A stretch of 64,000 nt of DNA from Ilex aquifolium (taxonomy: Eukaryota; Streptophyta; Magnoliopsida; Aquifoliales; Aquifoliaceae). Numbering within the stretch: the first letter of the stretch is position 1; the number at the start of each line of letters is the position of its first letter. The translations under genes and the position numbers were made by a program. Of this stretch, positions 11,531 through 22,872 are shown piece by piece. The stretch spans positions 52,923,069 through 52,987,068 of the forward strand of contig OX637391.1 in assembly GCA_951799425.1 (NCBI GenBank). The letters run 5' to 3'. The notes under the pieces are model-generated. The model had not been told where the DNA came from, made no database searches, and saw nothing but the letters and a program-made list of their open reading frames with translations.

Positions 11531-12754
11531 TCGTTCTCTGACATCTTCCCTTCTCTTGGGGGAGCGATCCCTGTCTCTTCTTGGGGACCTATCTCGTCCT
11601 CTTTCTTTCCTAAGACTTCGATCCCTCTTATTTTCTTCCTTCACTTTTTCCTTCTGTGAGGATGAGCTCCCTACCTTTGAGAGAAGGGCTTCCTCGCCAT
11701 TAATATACTTTTCTGCTTTAGCCAGCACCTCTGCCATGCTTGCTTGCGGGTTCTTTGATATAGAAAATATCAAATCCTTCGACTGCACTCCTAATCCAGA
11801 AATGAAAGCAGTGATAGCAAACTTCTCATCTGGAATTTCTACCTTCAGGGATTTTGAATTGAACCTTTGGACATAAGACCGTAGGTTCTCGTTGGGTCCT
11901 TGTTTTACATTCAACAGGTGGTAGCTTGGCTTTCGGTAGGTCCGAGCTCCTATGAAATGAGATACAAAAGCTATGGAGAGCTCTTTAAAGGATGAGATCG
12001 AGGCTGGTGGGAGCCTGTGAAACCAGGCTAGGGCAGAGCCTTTCAACGTGATGACAAAGGCTCTGCAACGTACAGGATCCTGGTATCCATGCAGCTCCAT
12101 CTGGTTCTTGTAAGTGTTGAGATGATCTACGGAATCTTTCGTTCCGTCAAAGATCTCTATTTGTGGCATCCTGAACTTTGGTGGGAGAGGAAAGTGCAGC
12201 ACTCCAGTGGTGAATGGGGACTCGGTCTGTTGTATTAGGGCGTCCATTGTAACCGGAGCCTTGCTCTTTACAGCCTCCTTCATGTGGTTGATCTCTTGCT
12301 GGATGTCCTTGAAGCGTTGCTCCCAGTGCTGCTCTCTCCTGTCCTGCTGGTAAGGGAAAAAATCGTCCCTCTCGCTCCCATCGTTCTGACTTTGCACTTC
12401 TTCGTTGTGGCCATTCCTAGGGGGTAGGTAGGGAACATGCCCCCTGGTCTGGCTGCTTTCTCCTCCTTCGTTGACCTCTCTAAGGGGGTCCAAGTGTCGT
12501 TGTTCCCTATGAGGGGGATTATTCTGGCCTTCTTGGGCCGGTCGTGCCTCCTGTGGGCGTTGTATGAGCTTCGATAGCTCTGCGTTTTCCTTTAGCAAAC
12601 GTTGGTTGACGAGGCGAAGGGTCTCCATCTTGTTGTTAATGGGGGAATTAGTCTCTTGGACGTTCTCGGGTTGTCTGCCGTTGGTGGCTAACTGCTGATC
12701 CTGCGTTCGTGGTGGGTTTGTTTGGCTTCTGCTCATGTTTCGAGTTGATACCAT
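11510..12754 (-). CDS. Gag protein of element D, truncated relative to element C
   Basis: 414 residues, starting MVSTRNMSRSQTNPPR. The N-terminal 60-70 residues include a short coiled-coil-like stretch. A Pro/Glu/Gln-rich linker follows, then the conserved Ty3/gypsy gag core (roughly residues 190-340, with FDGTKDSVDHLNTY and LKGSALAWFHRLP) and a basic Arg/Ser/Lys tail (RDRSPRRDRDRSPKRR). It aligns throughout with the gag of element C but stops where C continues into a Cys/His knuckle and protease. The last residues (DELFSS) are read from the tandem repeat, so a deletion fused mid-gag to the 3' repeat tail. The intact frame suggests it still makes a capsid-like protein. Confidence 0.88.
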   Translation of the reverse strand: MVSTRNMSRSQTNPPRTQDQQLATNGRQPENVQETNSPINNKMETLRLVNQRLLKENAELSKLIQRPQEARPAQEGQNNPPHREQRHLDPLREVNEGGESSQTRGHVPYLPPRNGHNEEVQSQNDGSERDDFFPYQQDRREQHWEQRFKDIQQEINHMKEAVKSKAPVTMDALIQQTESPFTTGVLHFPLPPKFRMPQIEIFDGTKDSVDHLNTYKNQMELHGYQDPVRCRAFVITLKGSALAWFHRLPPASISSFKELSIAFVSHFIGARTYRKPSYHLLNVKQGPNENLRSYVQRFNSKSLKVEIPDEKFAITAFISGLGVQSKDLIFSISKNPQASMAEVLAKAEKYINGEEALLSKVGSSSSQKEKVKEENKRDRSLRKERGRDRSPRRDRDRSPKRREDVRERDELFSS

Positions 12755-12795
12755 CAGTCACTGAGAGATCAACTTATTTGTAACAGGAACAGTCG

Positions 12796-12813
12796 TTCCC
12801 ACAGACGGCGCCA
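12796..12813 (-). promoter_or_regulatory. Primer-binding site of element D
   Basis: On - the sequence TGGCGCCGTCTGTGGGAA starts 3 bases after the 5' LTR. It ends in the tRNA-type TGGCGCC block and is identical to the sites of elements A and C. The priming tRNA is not assigned. Confidence 0.8.
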
Positions 12814-12816
12814 AAC

Positions 12817-13387
12817 TGATGGTGTTATTTCACGTGAATGAGCAGCGAGTTAGAGTATAATTGCTAGGAACAGATCTGAGGTACAAGGCCCGTGAATTGG
12901 TGGTTGAATGCTCTAGTTGTTCGAGGTGTGGTGTGTGTAACACGTAGAAATATAGTGGTTCACCGGCTTGGGAGCTCGGCTAGTCCACTCTTCAATGGAG
13001 TCTCTTGCTCCTAGAATCTATATTCATCTAGAAAATGTTTTACAAGAGGCCTTTGATGCCAGTAGGGTTCTCTGCCCTTTGATTGAGGCGTTGTACAGTA
13101 TTTATAGTGTAATTCCTATCTCTAAGGGATTTTCACCGAGATCTTTGCCTTCATCCGTGGGATCTTCCTTGATTTTTGGGAGAGGATCTTAGTTAGTTGA
13201 GAGTTTTGTGCCTTGATTATAGCTTTCCATTGCTTTGAGGATGCCATTCACTAGCCAGCTGTTTCCCTTTCAATTTCCCGTTTGTTTTCTTTGAGGAGAG
13301 CTTGAGGTCTGGATTGCGGAGCCCTGGTTACTGTGTCTGACCTCCTTGTCTGACCTCATACTTAGAGCTTTTTTCTAGGTATCATCA
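12817..13387 (-). repeat. 5' LTR of element D
   Basis: 571 bp, the same as 10021-10591 except for one visible substitution. It acts as the promoter LTR because the gag frame is on -. Confidence 0.9.
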
Positions 13388-13392
13388 TTAGC

Positions 13393-15862
13393 AAATGATG
13401 GAAATGACTAGCCAACCAAAGTTGGGGACAGATCATACAATACGTCATACCAACCAAGGACAAACTAGTGTATTTAATTTGAGAACTTAGTCTAGATATC
13501 TAACTAATTATAATTGTTGAATTAAAAGTGAACTTCATCTATCATTGAAACTCATAACTAATCAAATAATTGGGATAAATTAAGTCCTTCAATTAGATTT
13601 CTCGAATATTGCTCAAAGTTTAATGTATATAAAACAGTTTTTGAATTACAAGTCTAACAATAGAAGAATATAAAACAGTTTTTTGAATATACAAAAGGAA
13701 AATTTGGAGGTCGGTCCCCCTTTGTGAATTTATTTAGTGATAAGTCTATCAAAGAAATTTGTTTAATATTAAATCTATTTTGATATCCATTATCCAAAAT
13801 ATCCTAATTAGTTATATTTAATTACAATAAATTTGAAAACTAATAACTCCTAAATTTTAGGAGTATAACATTAAAATTTTCTCTCTCATATCTATCTATA
13901 TCCATATATAGAATATGACTATTTATTTTTCTCTCATATATAGATATATTAGTCATTGCCCGTACCTAAAGGCACTATGTTACTTATAAAATTTCAACAC
14001 ACAACGATAGGATGTTTGAATAATTTCAACACATAGCGATTAGATTGGTTTTGAACATTTTTTGTTGGTGCAATTGGTATCTTATTTTTTTTGTATTGGT
14101 CACCTATTTTCTTTTTTTAATTGCTGATTAGCTTGGGCTGTGGATTTTTTTAATTTTCTGAGAACTATAGGTTTTCATACAGTAGTGATTTATTTTTGGT
14201 ATGAATAATAAATTGATGATTTTATTTATGGATTATAAAGACAATTTAAACTGCATTGATTGATAAGAAGATCTACTTACGGTGTACTCTAGATATGAAT
14301 CAGTTTGTAATAAGAAGAATGAAAAATTATATAGTAAGAATATAATGGTTTTTAATGAAATATTATACCAAAGGTTTTGAAAAAATCGATATACCAAATA
14401 ACTTACATGTCCAAAAATGGTGACATTGTCCATTTGGTTACTGGTTTTTGTGTTGTAATGATGGTGTGTATGAGGTTATTGGGGTCAACCGTAAACTGGC
14501 AAACCTTGAAAAAAGAAGCACTAAACTTAGAGATATTATATATTTTATGTGTGTTTAATAGAAATATTTTTAAATTTATGCAAAGTTTTATCGTAAAATT
14601 AGAAATTAAACAAAATCAACCTAAATCAAGTACAAACAATACACTTTTAACATATAACATTTAACAATAATCAGTTAATAACAATATATCCACAACTAAA
14701 CCACACGAACATTAAAAATTAAAAACAACAAACTATTGCCAAATCATACACTACTAAACCAACACGAAAAAATCATCAATATTCAAAAACACGCATAAAT
14801 GTCAAACATTTACTAACTGCACAGTTATAAAAATTAAACATAAAATATTTGATAACTACCTAGTTATAAAAATTGAACAAAAAAAATAATCAACATGAAA
14901 TAATGAGATGCTTTGCCATTAACAAAATTTGTAATAGATATTCTTTTAACTAATCATTTATGACAATCAACAATATGTTTTGTTCACTTTCAATAAAAAT
15001 TAAATTTTTGAGAACTATAAGTTTTCATGTAATTCTGAGCAAAGTGATGATTAGGTATGAATAATAGTTCGAAGGTTTTACTTATAGATTGAATATTTTG
15101 TATTTTTTGTTTGTGTAAAAATTTGAATTTTTTTTTGTGCAATTGGTAATACTTGTTCTTTTTTATTAGTCACTTATTTTTTTTATTGGTGATTAGATTG
15201 GGTTTTGTTTTTTTTTTTTTTTTTTGAGAACTACATGTTTTCATATAGTAGTGATTTATTATTGGTATGAATAATAACTTTATGATTTTATTTATGGATT
15301 GTATATTTATACTTTTTATTTGCGTGAAAGTGGTGATGGCGATTAGATTGATTTTGAATTTAGCTACTTCATTATATATAAAGAGAGATAGGAGATGAGA
15401 TAGTGTGTTTAAAATGTCTAAGAGATAAGTGAGAGAGAGAGTTATATGAGAGATATGAGTGTTAGAGTTAAGTCCAATTATGATCGTCGGATTAGTATTT
15501 TTGAGATGATCTGAACCGTCTTTTATGTTGGGATTACGTTGTCCGTTGAATGTGTTTATGTTTTGTCTCAAAACGATCTGGACCTATATATATATAGTAA
15601 CATTAAAAACTAAAAATAATAACATTCAAACATAAAAAATAATACTATTTAAACAAAAAAAATAGTAACATTCAAAAATAAAAAATAGTAACATTGAATA
15701 TTAATATTAAAAAAAATAAAATTAGTAACATGGTCCACAAAAAAGTAACATTTAATATTAATATTTCAGAAAAATAGTAATATTCAATATTAGCTGTAAC
15801 ATGCTCATAACAAAAATAGTAATATGCTCAATAAAAAAATACTAACATAGAAAAAAGTAGTA
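13393..15862. other. AT-rich intergenic DNA with three diverged copies of a ~110-bp motif
   Basis: No gene is supported. A unit beginning with GAGAACTA and containing GTTTTCAT...GTATGAATAATA...TTTTA(C/T)TTATGGATT occurs near 14158-14235, 15008-15090 and 15228-15310. From about 15590 to 15862 short units of the type AATAGTAACATTCAATATTA recur, and they continue beyond element E at 19651-19700, which proves E is inserted into this low-complexity tract. The 133-residue frame at 15170-15571 (-) is low-complexity and not believed. Confidence 0.5.
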
Positions 15863-15867
15863 ATATG

Positions 15868-16419
15868 TGATGGGCCAAGCCCAAATGCCCAACTTCAAAA
15901 GGTCCAGCTAGCCAAGCCCAAAGAGGTCTACACCCAGTCAAGCTCATCAGGGAGCTACATCAGCTTGGCTACGTCATCAGGAGAGCATCCAGGAGCCTCA
16001 CCTTCACCACCTTGGAAAGAGTCAGCCCTCACTCCATCCTTGACCGAGTCTCATGGAGAGCACCTCAACCACCTCGCCTGTTGAGAGAAAGTCGTGAGCT
16101 CCGCTGGAATAGATACTTAGTTGTTATTGAGTCGCCCCAATCTGTTAGAGAGCGACTATAAATTGTAAGCCTCACCGACACTTGGGGGGCAACACACTCA
16201 ACTGAGCACATAGCTCATCTCCTTATCTAAGCTTGTACTCTCTGCTCTCCCTACACACCGGAGTTAATAAAATACCGGCGACCCTTGCCATTCAAAGTGG
16301 ACGTAGGTCATGTTGACCGAACCACTATAAATCTCGTCTTCTATTTCCCTCTACTTTAATTACTGCATTTATTATTCATACTTGACAGGTGGTGTGCAAA
16401 GCCAATTTGTGCATCATCA
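15868..16419 (+). repeat. 5' LTR of element E
   Basis: 552 bp. It carries a TATA-like CTATAAATTG near 16156 and AATAAAATA near 16267, consistent with promoter and polyadenylation functions. The partner is at 19094-19645. Confidence 0.9.
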
Positions 16420-16422
16420 GTT

Positions 16423-16440
16423 TGGCGCCGTCTGTGAGAA
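16423..16440 (+). promoter_or_regulatory. Primer-binding site of element E
   Basis: TGGCGCCGTCTGTGAGAA starts 3 bases after the 5' LTR. It differs by one base from the site in elements A, C and D. Confidence 0.8.
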
Positions 16441-16482
16441 TCGACAAACTTCTCACTTCTAATCACTCCCTCTGTTGAACCT

Positions 16483-17570
16483 ATGACGATCACCACCAGA
16501 TCGATGAATCAACCTGAGGATAATCCACCACGAGAGGAGGAGGTTGCCCCTCCACCAACCAATCATGTTCCAAATGCTCCTATTCCAAACACGCAGAAAA
16601 TGTTGGAGACCATGCAGCAGCTGGTGGCCCAAAACCAGCAGATCCTGCAACTCATGCTTGCCGGACAAGGAGGAGCACAACTTGGAGGACCTCAAGTCAT
16701 AAGAGCTTCACGCCCTGGACATCAAGAAGCTCCACACCTTGGTGCTCCCCATCTAGGCGCCCAGCATGGGGGAGCTCCCCATGAGGGACCTCCTCCTCTA
16801 ACTTCTGCTCCTCACGGTGGAGACCCTCCTCTCCAAGAGGATGAGGGTGAAAACCAGAGCATAGAGCATGGGAGTCATTTCCATGACAATTCAAGAGGAG
16901 CTCTCAACCATTGGGATAAGAAAATTAAGGAGGTACAAAATCAACTGGGTGACATCTTCAACGCCATGAAGGCACAGGGACCCGAGACAGTGGACTACCT
17001 CGTAAGGCGAACAGACACACCTTTCAAGCCAGACGTGGCGAACTACCCCTTTCCTCAAAAGTTTAAAATGTCATCCGTGGAGACCTTTGATGGTATGAAG
17101 GATCCACTGGACCATCTGGAAACTTACAAGACCTTGATGCAGCTGCACAACGTCCCTGACGAAATCATGTGCAGAGTGTTCCCGACCACCTTGAAGGGAT
17201 CAGCATGACAATGGTTCGCCAAACTCACCCCGGCCTCCATAGGCTCCTTCGCCGAATTGAGCAGATCCTTTGTGACACAGTTCATTGGTGGACGCCGCCA
17301 GCAGAAACCTGTCACCCATCTGCTCAGCATAAAGAAGGACCAAGATGAGAGCCTGATAAGCTACCTCACTCGTTTTAACGAGGGGGTCCTTCAGGTCGAA
17401 GAACCCGATGAAAAAGTCAGCATGACCGCCTTCTTGGGAGGCCTCCGATCATCGAGCTTTCTTTTCTCCGTGATGAAGCGACCACCAAAGAGCATGCCAG
17501 AACTATTGGAAAAAGCTTAAAAATATATGAATGCTAAGGAAATCAACAAGTTTAGGCGAGGTGAATCATC
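16483..17570 (+). pseudogene. Gag remnant of element E with two in-frame stops
   Basis: The frame starts MTITTRSMNQPEDNPP and shows a Pro/His/Gly-rich linker with repeats like GAPHLGAPHLGAQHGG. The gypsy gag core follows (PETVDYLVRRTDTPF, ETFDGMKDPLDHLETY, LKGSA). It is interrupted at 17206-17208 (TGA) and continues in the same frame (residues around FVTQFIGGRRQQKPVTHLL) to a second stop at 17518-17520 (TAA). After that, gag similarity fades into repeats. It is clearly related to the gag of element A. No basic tail, Cys/His knuckle or pol remains. Confidence 0.85.
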
Positions 17571-18330
17571 TTGCGGATCGTCAAAAGATTGACCTGCCTC
17601 TGCACTGTTCTCAAACAGGCAGCCTATCTCCAGCTTAGCGGCTCACTTGCGGGTCGCCAAAAAAGCTTGGCATATCCCTGCTCTGCTCTTAAGCAGATAG
17701 CCTATCTCCAGCTTAGCGGCTCTCTCGCGGGTCGCCAAAAAGTCTGGCATATCTCTACTCTGCTCTTAAGCAGGCAGCCTACCTCTGCACTGTTCTCAAA
17801 CAGGCAGCCTATACCTCAAGCTTAAGGACCCTCTCATGGGACGCCAAAAGCTCAGTCTCAAAATGTGTAGCTCTCTCATGAACAATCCTCAAACTCTATA
17901 TTTGCTCTCGCGCAAGCAGCCTACCTCTATCTCCAGGTAATTATGTTAGATAATTTAATGTTCGGAATAACATTGTTTTTGACATCTCCAACACAGGCTC
18001 CCAACATCTCTCAGAACACCCACCCAGGCGCCTAGACCTTGCGCCTAGACATCCTCGGGCGCCCAAGCAAGGCGCCCAGACCCCTCAGGCGCCCAGACTG
18101 GCGACGAGGCAACATCCCCAGGCGGCTAGACCCCCTCAGGCACGCAGACTGGCGCCCAGGCAACATCCCTAGACGCCCAGACACCCTCTGGCGCCCAGCT
18201 ACCTCCCTCAGGCGCCCAGGCAACATCTTCAGGCGGCTAGACCCCCTCAGGCGCCCAGACATCATCTGGCTCCCAGCCTGGCACCCAGGCAGCCCAGCCT
18301 AGCGGCCAAGACCTCCTGCTCGCCCAAGCT
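17571..18330 (+). repeat. Diverged tandem repeats in element E (cagcctatctccagc and ggcgcccag blocks)
   Basis: At about 17610-17830 three copies of a roughly 65-70-bp unit contain CAGCCTATCTCCAGCTTAGC and GCGGGTCGCC. From 18020 to 18300 a GC-rich array of GGCGCCCAG(A/G)C words recurs every 25-35 bases. The open frames across these blocks on both strands are repeat artefacts. Confidence 0.7.
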
Positions 18331-18350
18331 CCTCAAACCAGCACCTAGAG

Positions 18351-18620
18351 AGGAGCAGACCCCCTTTGCTCACCCAAATGAGCCAGCCTAGCGCTTGGAG
18401 TGGAGCAGACCCCCTTTACTCACCCAAATGAGCCAGCCTAGCGCCTGGAGAGGAGCAGACCCCCTTTGCTCACCCAAATGAGTCAGCCTAGCGCCTGGAG
18501 AGGAGCAGACCCCCTTTGCTCACCCAAATGAGCCAGCCTAGCGCCTGGAGATGAGTAGACCCCCTTTGCTCACCCAAATGAGCCAGCCTAGCGCCTGGAG
18601 AGAAGCAGACCCCCCAGGCT
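18351..18620 (+). repeat. 50-bp tandem array in element E
   Basis: Units beginning AGGAGCAGACCCCCTTTGCT start at 18351, 18401, 18451, 18501, 18551 and 18601, an exact 50-bp period with a few substitutions per copy. Confidence 0.9.
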
Positions 18621-18639
18621 CGCCCAAGGTGCTCCAAAC

Positions 18640-19093
18640 GGGGCTTATAATATATTAAATTGAAGCTCTCGACGAGCTCTACAAGACTCATAGCCTTTGG
18701 CTGATGCTGTAAAAAGTCCAAAAAAGGCTTAGAAATAGCTGTTTTGGCCTCCCGAAGTTTTTTAAAAAAAAAAAAAAAAAAATTCTGCTCGCCTAAAAGC
18801 TGCCTGGTCGCCCAAAACCGTGCACCCAACTTTCTGCTCGAAGTTTTGACCGAAACTTTTGCTCCGTAACTCGAAATGAGGCTTATAATATATCAAATCG
18901 AAGCTCTCGGCGAGCCCTACAAGACTCACATCATTTGGCTGTGACTGATGCTGTTAAAAGCTCAAAAAATGCCTAAAAGCACAGGTTTTGGCCTCCCAAA
19001 GTTTTTTCAGTTATGTCGGTCAGCCGAAAATTCAAATTCAACCGAATGCCCTCGTCTCCAAGTTCCATTGGACACAGGGCATTGGAGGGCAAA
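18640..19093 (+). repeat. Tandem duplication of ~235 bp and PPT at the 3' end of element E
   Basis: The stretch starting GCTTATAATATATTAAATTG near 18642 returns in diverged form near 18881 (GCTTATAATATATCAAATCG); both end in GTTTTGGCCTCCC(G/A)AAGTTTTT. An 18-19-base A run sits between them. GGGCATTGGAGGGCAAA immediately before 19094 is the probable polypurine tract. Confidence 0.7.
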
Positions 19094-19645
19094 TGATGGG
19101 CCAAGCCCAAGGGCCCAACTTCAAGAGGTTCAGCTAGCCAAGCCCAAAGAGGTCTACACCCGGTCAAACTCATCAGGGAGCTACATCAGCTTGGCTACGT
19201 CATCAGGAGAACATCCAAGAGCCTCACCTTCACCACCTTGGAAAGAGTCAACCCTCACTCCATCCTTGACCGAGTCTCATGGAGAGCACCTCAACCACCT
19301 CGCCCGTTGAGAGGAAGTCGTGAGCTCCGCTGGAATAGATACTTAGTTGCTATTGAGTCGCCCCAATCTGTTAGAGGGCGACTATAAATTGTAAGCCTTA
19401 CCGACACTTGGGGGGCAACACACTCAACTGAGCACATAGCTCCTCTCTTTATCTAAGCTTGTACTCTCTGCTCTCCCTACACACCGGAGTTAATAAAATA
19501 CCGGCGATCCTTGCCATTCAAAGTGAACGTAGGTCATGTTGACCGAACCACTATAAATCTCGTATTCTCTTTTCCTCTACTTTAATTACTGCATTTATTA
19601 TTCATACTTGACAGGTAGTGTGCAAAGCCAATTTGTGTATCATCA
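19094..19645 (+). repeat. 3' LTR of element E
   Basis: 552 bp, starting TGATGGGCCAAGCCCAAGGG and ending TGTGTATCATCA. It is visibly diverged from the 5' copy. Confidence 0.9.
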
Positions 19646-19650
19646 ATATG

Positions 19651-20136
19651 CACAATAAAAAAAAATAGTAACATGCATAATAACATTCAATATTAAATTA
19701 ACCATAGTCTTCTCAGCAAAAAAAAATTGAGTCTATAATTTCCAATTGAGATTGAACAAGCCATGCAACATGGATCAAGATAATAAAGAACTTCTCAAAA
19801 ACATGAAATCAATGTCTCTGGGCCTTACATCAGATTATTGGACAATAGAGTGGAGAACTCATGGGTTAGTCATAATATGTTGGCCCACACTTTTGTAAAA
19901 ATGTATATAACCTTCTTGATTTTCATGTTTCTTCCGAACTTTATCATCATCATCATCGTCTCGGGGTTTGCAGTATCGATGACTAGACTTTGCACGAAGT
20001 TGTTGTATGAGAGATTGTTGAGGGAGGATGAGTCCGAAAAGATAGGTTGAAAAAGATTTGGGACCGTGAGACTGAAGCATTTGGTCGAGAAACAATCTAG
20101 GTGTGAAGTTTTCCAGAGTAAAGTCACTGTACACGT

Positions 20137-20167
<31 letters not shown>

Positions 20168-21182
20168 TAGTGATGTCAAATTTAAATTTACATTTCAGAT
20201 TTTATGAAAAAAATCTTTCATTAAATATGAATCAAGAATAACTATTTAGGAAACTGATTTAATGTTGAATATTGATTTTAAGTCATTAGAAGAATATTTT
20301 GGAGTTTTAAAAACATAGTAGACTTAACTATTTATTAGTAAGATTAAAAACAGACTTACCCACAAATAAGTTTTCTTAGCAGATTAAACTCATTATAAGT
20401 CCATTAAGAAGGACTCAACCCTAATTTTAACTTTTTTATTCGGTCATGATAACAATATAGTTTGAGGACAAAAATTTAGTAGATTCTTCCTAATAGGGCA
20501 CTCATTTTTTCTGAATTTGTGAAAATAGGAATGGTTTAAAAAAAGTAATCATTGTGAAAATAAATAATAATTTAGAAGGAAAATTTCAAAAACAAGTTTT
20601 TTTTTTGTTACAATAATTTATTTTCACATGATTTAGTAACACAATTCCAATTCAACAATAGCATAATCTGATTGAAAACTTGTATCAGTAAATAGAGTGT
20701 GAAAATACTATAGTTCTTCTTCTTTTCCATAGAAAATGTAAATCACTCAAATTAATGGAAGTCTCACTTATCAAAAAATCTAATCTAATAATTTTCTCAG
20801 AAAAACAAATTGAACAATAATAATAATTATTATTGTTCTGTAAATGTTTGCTTATGGATTATTCTATATGAAAAACAAATTTTTTTCCACTTTCTCGGTT
20901 GGATCAAATGCCAAAGCAATTTAGATGTCTTTTTGGTCTTTTGGGTATTATAGTCAGGACGTCCGGGCAACTTATGTTCTCCTCGATTAATTTTCTCATC
21001 AGTCTGGTCAAAGACAAATCATCCATGTTGAAACTAAAGAATTTATTATGGATAAATCTCTCATACTCTAACTCAAAAGAACTGTCAAGTTTTGAATACA
21101 TAATATTGGGTTTAAATCCTTGTATTTACTCAACTACGCCTTGAAATGTAGACGTCTTTTTGACCTTTGCAAGTTGTAATTG
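19651..21182. other. Intergenic DNA, no gene seen
   Basis: AT-rich. A (GA)n microsatellite lies at 20138-20164. Short open frames at 19838-20179 and 20899-21144 show no domain and no conserved structure, and I do not call them genes. Confidence 0.45.
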
Positions 21183-21504
21183 TTAGAGCATCTCTAATAG
21201 ATTCTCTATTCCCACTCAATTCTCCATTATAGAGAGTCAACCCTTAAAATTTTATCTCCAATAAACTCTTTATTTAGACTCTTTAAAATAAAAAGTTCAT
21301 CTCTACTCTCTACTCTATTTTTTTTTTTTTTTAAAATGATATATATATTTTTTCGTCTAAGACATTTAGAATAAATATATCTCATTCTTTTCATCCAAAC
21401 CAACCTCTTTCCTTTATTTGAAACTCTAAAAGCTATTACTCAATAAATTGGGAGCTAGCACATGCCGAAGCCGTTGAAGGTTTGAATGGGATTGAAGGGA
21501 TATG
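21183..21504. mobile_element. Left part of a MITE-like element, split by element C
   Basis: TTAGAGCATCTCTAATAGAT at 21183 resembles the common plant MITE terminus of the GAGCATCTCCAA type. Beyond element C, at about 35043-35066, AGTCCTATTAGAGTGGTGTCC read in reverse gives a partly matching end (TCTAATAGGACTCTC against TCTAATAGATTCTC). If these are the two ends, element C landed inside the MITE. The match is imperfect. Confidence 0.4.
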
Positions 21505-21509
21505 AGAGG

Positions 21510-22220
21510 TGATGGCGTAAACCTTCGGATACGAGCTAAGGAACCAGATTAATTGGCGTGAGCAGTTTGCATGGGGACTAATATGGCATCTGAGCTACAA
21601 GGCTCGTGAAGTGGGGAATGACAGTTCTAATTAGTCGTGTGTAATGTGTGAAATACAATAGAAATATAGTGGTTCACCGGCTGATGAGCTCGGCTAGTCC
21701 ACTCTCTAATGGAGGCTCTTGCTCCTGTCTCTTTATTGATGAATTGAAGGTGTTACAGTCGAATACTCAGGGAACTAGGGTTTCAGAAAGTCTCTCCCTT
21801 CCAATGGGGGCTGTCTCTTCCTTTTTATAGCCTCATACTTACCTCTAATACGGGACTATCCTACATTGAAGGGATCGTGCCCTATCTTTATCCACAATTC
21901 CGGAGTTACCTAAGCTCCTTATGGCTGGCTTCAAAAGGAGAGATCTTTGCCTCCTCCTGTGGGATCCTCCTTAGTTTTAGGAGGAGATCATGGTTAAATA
22001 CGGGTTTTCTGCCTCGGATTGGATTCTACCTCCTTAATAAGGGTATCCAAGTCGTCTTGTTGTTCCCTTAGCATTTCTTCTCTCGCGCCTTCGACTAGGA
22101 GCTCTTAGTGCTGACTGGATGAGCTCTGCTCATGGCTAGGGGAGCTCAGCTTCTTTCGCCTGAGCTCCCGAGCTGAGCTCACTTACTGAGCACGTGCCAG
22201 TTTTATTCTGGGTATCATCA
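21510..22220 (-). repeat. 3' LTR of element C
   Basis: 711 bp from TGATGGCGTAAACC to GGGTATCATCA. The twin is at 34269-34979. Confidence 0.92.
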
Positions 22221-22240
22221 GTTGCCCCCCAGCCCTTGCC
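22221..22240 (-). promoter_or_regulatory. Polypurine tract of element C
   Basis: On -, AAGGGCTGGGGGGCAAC directly precedes the 3' LTR, the same tract as in element D. Confidence 0.75.
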
Positions 22241-22872
22241 TTGAGTTAGCTCAGGCAGGGGATGACTTGTACAAGACGAGTTAGACGTGCGTGTGGCCGG
22301 CACGTGGCTGTAGGATTTCTGACGGTTTTATAGCCATCATGACTTTCCTCGATTCCCGCGCACGTCTCAGCCCATGTCTCCCAGGCTTTAAATGCTTAAA
22401 ACGGCTATCTAAACTGCTTCTTCGCACTGTTCATCTTCTTTACTGCCCTTCGTCTCCGCTCTCTCTGCGATTCCAGTCCTCCTTGCCTTGGTTTTTCTAT
22501 TTTCTTGCCTGAAATCGAATTTCCGGACCTCGTTTCGAAGACTTGCGACGCCTCCTTTTCCGATTTCGTTCCCAGTTCCTGTTTGCCACTATCCCTGGGT
22601 TAGGTACGTCCTTTGCCCTTATTTCTTCCTTTTTTTTTGCTCTGGATCCCTCGAGTTCGAGGTGGTTATTGCATTTTTGGGCTTTTCGGTTCTTTTATTT
22701 TTGGAATCGTGACCATTGTCTAGCCCCACTTCACCACTTCGTGGATTGGGGTTCTGTAGTTCATATCCTTGCTGTTGGGAGCCACTGTGTTGATCCCCGG
22801 GTCATTAGAGAGTGTCTGACTAATCCCCCTTTGCTCTATCGCTCTTTCCATCTTCCTTTTTCTCTCCCTATC
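22241..22872 (+). promoter_or_regulatory. Putative promoter and leader of antisense gene 1
   Basis: CTTTAAATGCTTAAAACGG near 22386 could serve as a TATA-like element, followed by a CT-rich stretch like a plant 5' UTR. TTAGGTACGT near 22600 looks like a splice donor and CTGTAG near 22755 a possible acceptor, so a leader intron is conceivable. All of this is inference from composition; no transcript start is known. Confidence 0.3.

Larger units (their letters stand above)
10021..13387 (-). mobile_element. Tat-lineage gag-only LTR retrotransposon (element D)
   Basis: A complete 3,367-bp element with two 571-bp LTRs, flanked by the 5-bp target duplication TTAGC (10016-10020 and 13388-13392). LTR ends are TGATG...CATCA. 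On the - strand the order is LTR, PBS, gag, tandem-repeat tail, PPT, LTR. There is no protease, reverse transcriptase, RNase H or integrase, so it must depend on enzymes from related elements. PBS, gag and repeat tail are closely related to those of element C. By eye the LTRs differ at one base (TGAATGTTCT versus TGAATGCTCT), implying recent insertion. Confidence 0.9.
15868..19645 (+). mobile_element. Old, degenerate Tat-lineage gag-only LTR retrotransposon (element E)
   Basis: 3,778 bp with 552-bp LTRs and the 5-bp target duplication ATATG (15863-15867 and 19646-19650). LTR ends are TGATG...CATCA. Order on +: LTR, PBS, broken gag, several tandem-repeat blocks, PPT, LTR. No pol domain is present. 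The LTR copies differ at roughly two dozen positions by eye, so it is clearly older than elements B, C and D. Its gag is closer to that of element A than of C. Confidence 0.9.

Noticed and set aside
15170..15571. 133-residue frame on -
   Set aside because: AT-rich low-complexity DNA with long A/T runs; overlaps the diverged direct repeats.
13900..15600. Helitron
   Set aside because: Some words (TATATATATAGTAAC, GATCTGGACC) recall helitron or MITE ends, but no TC start with a CTRR hairpin end or Rep/helicase sequence was found.
18032..18829. Overlapping frames in both strands of the GC-rich block of element E
   Set aside because: They arise from GGCGCCCAG-type and 50-bp repeats, not from coding selection.
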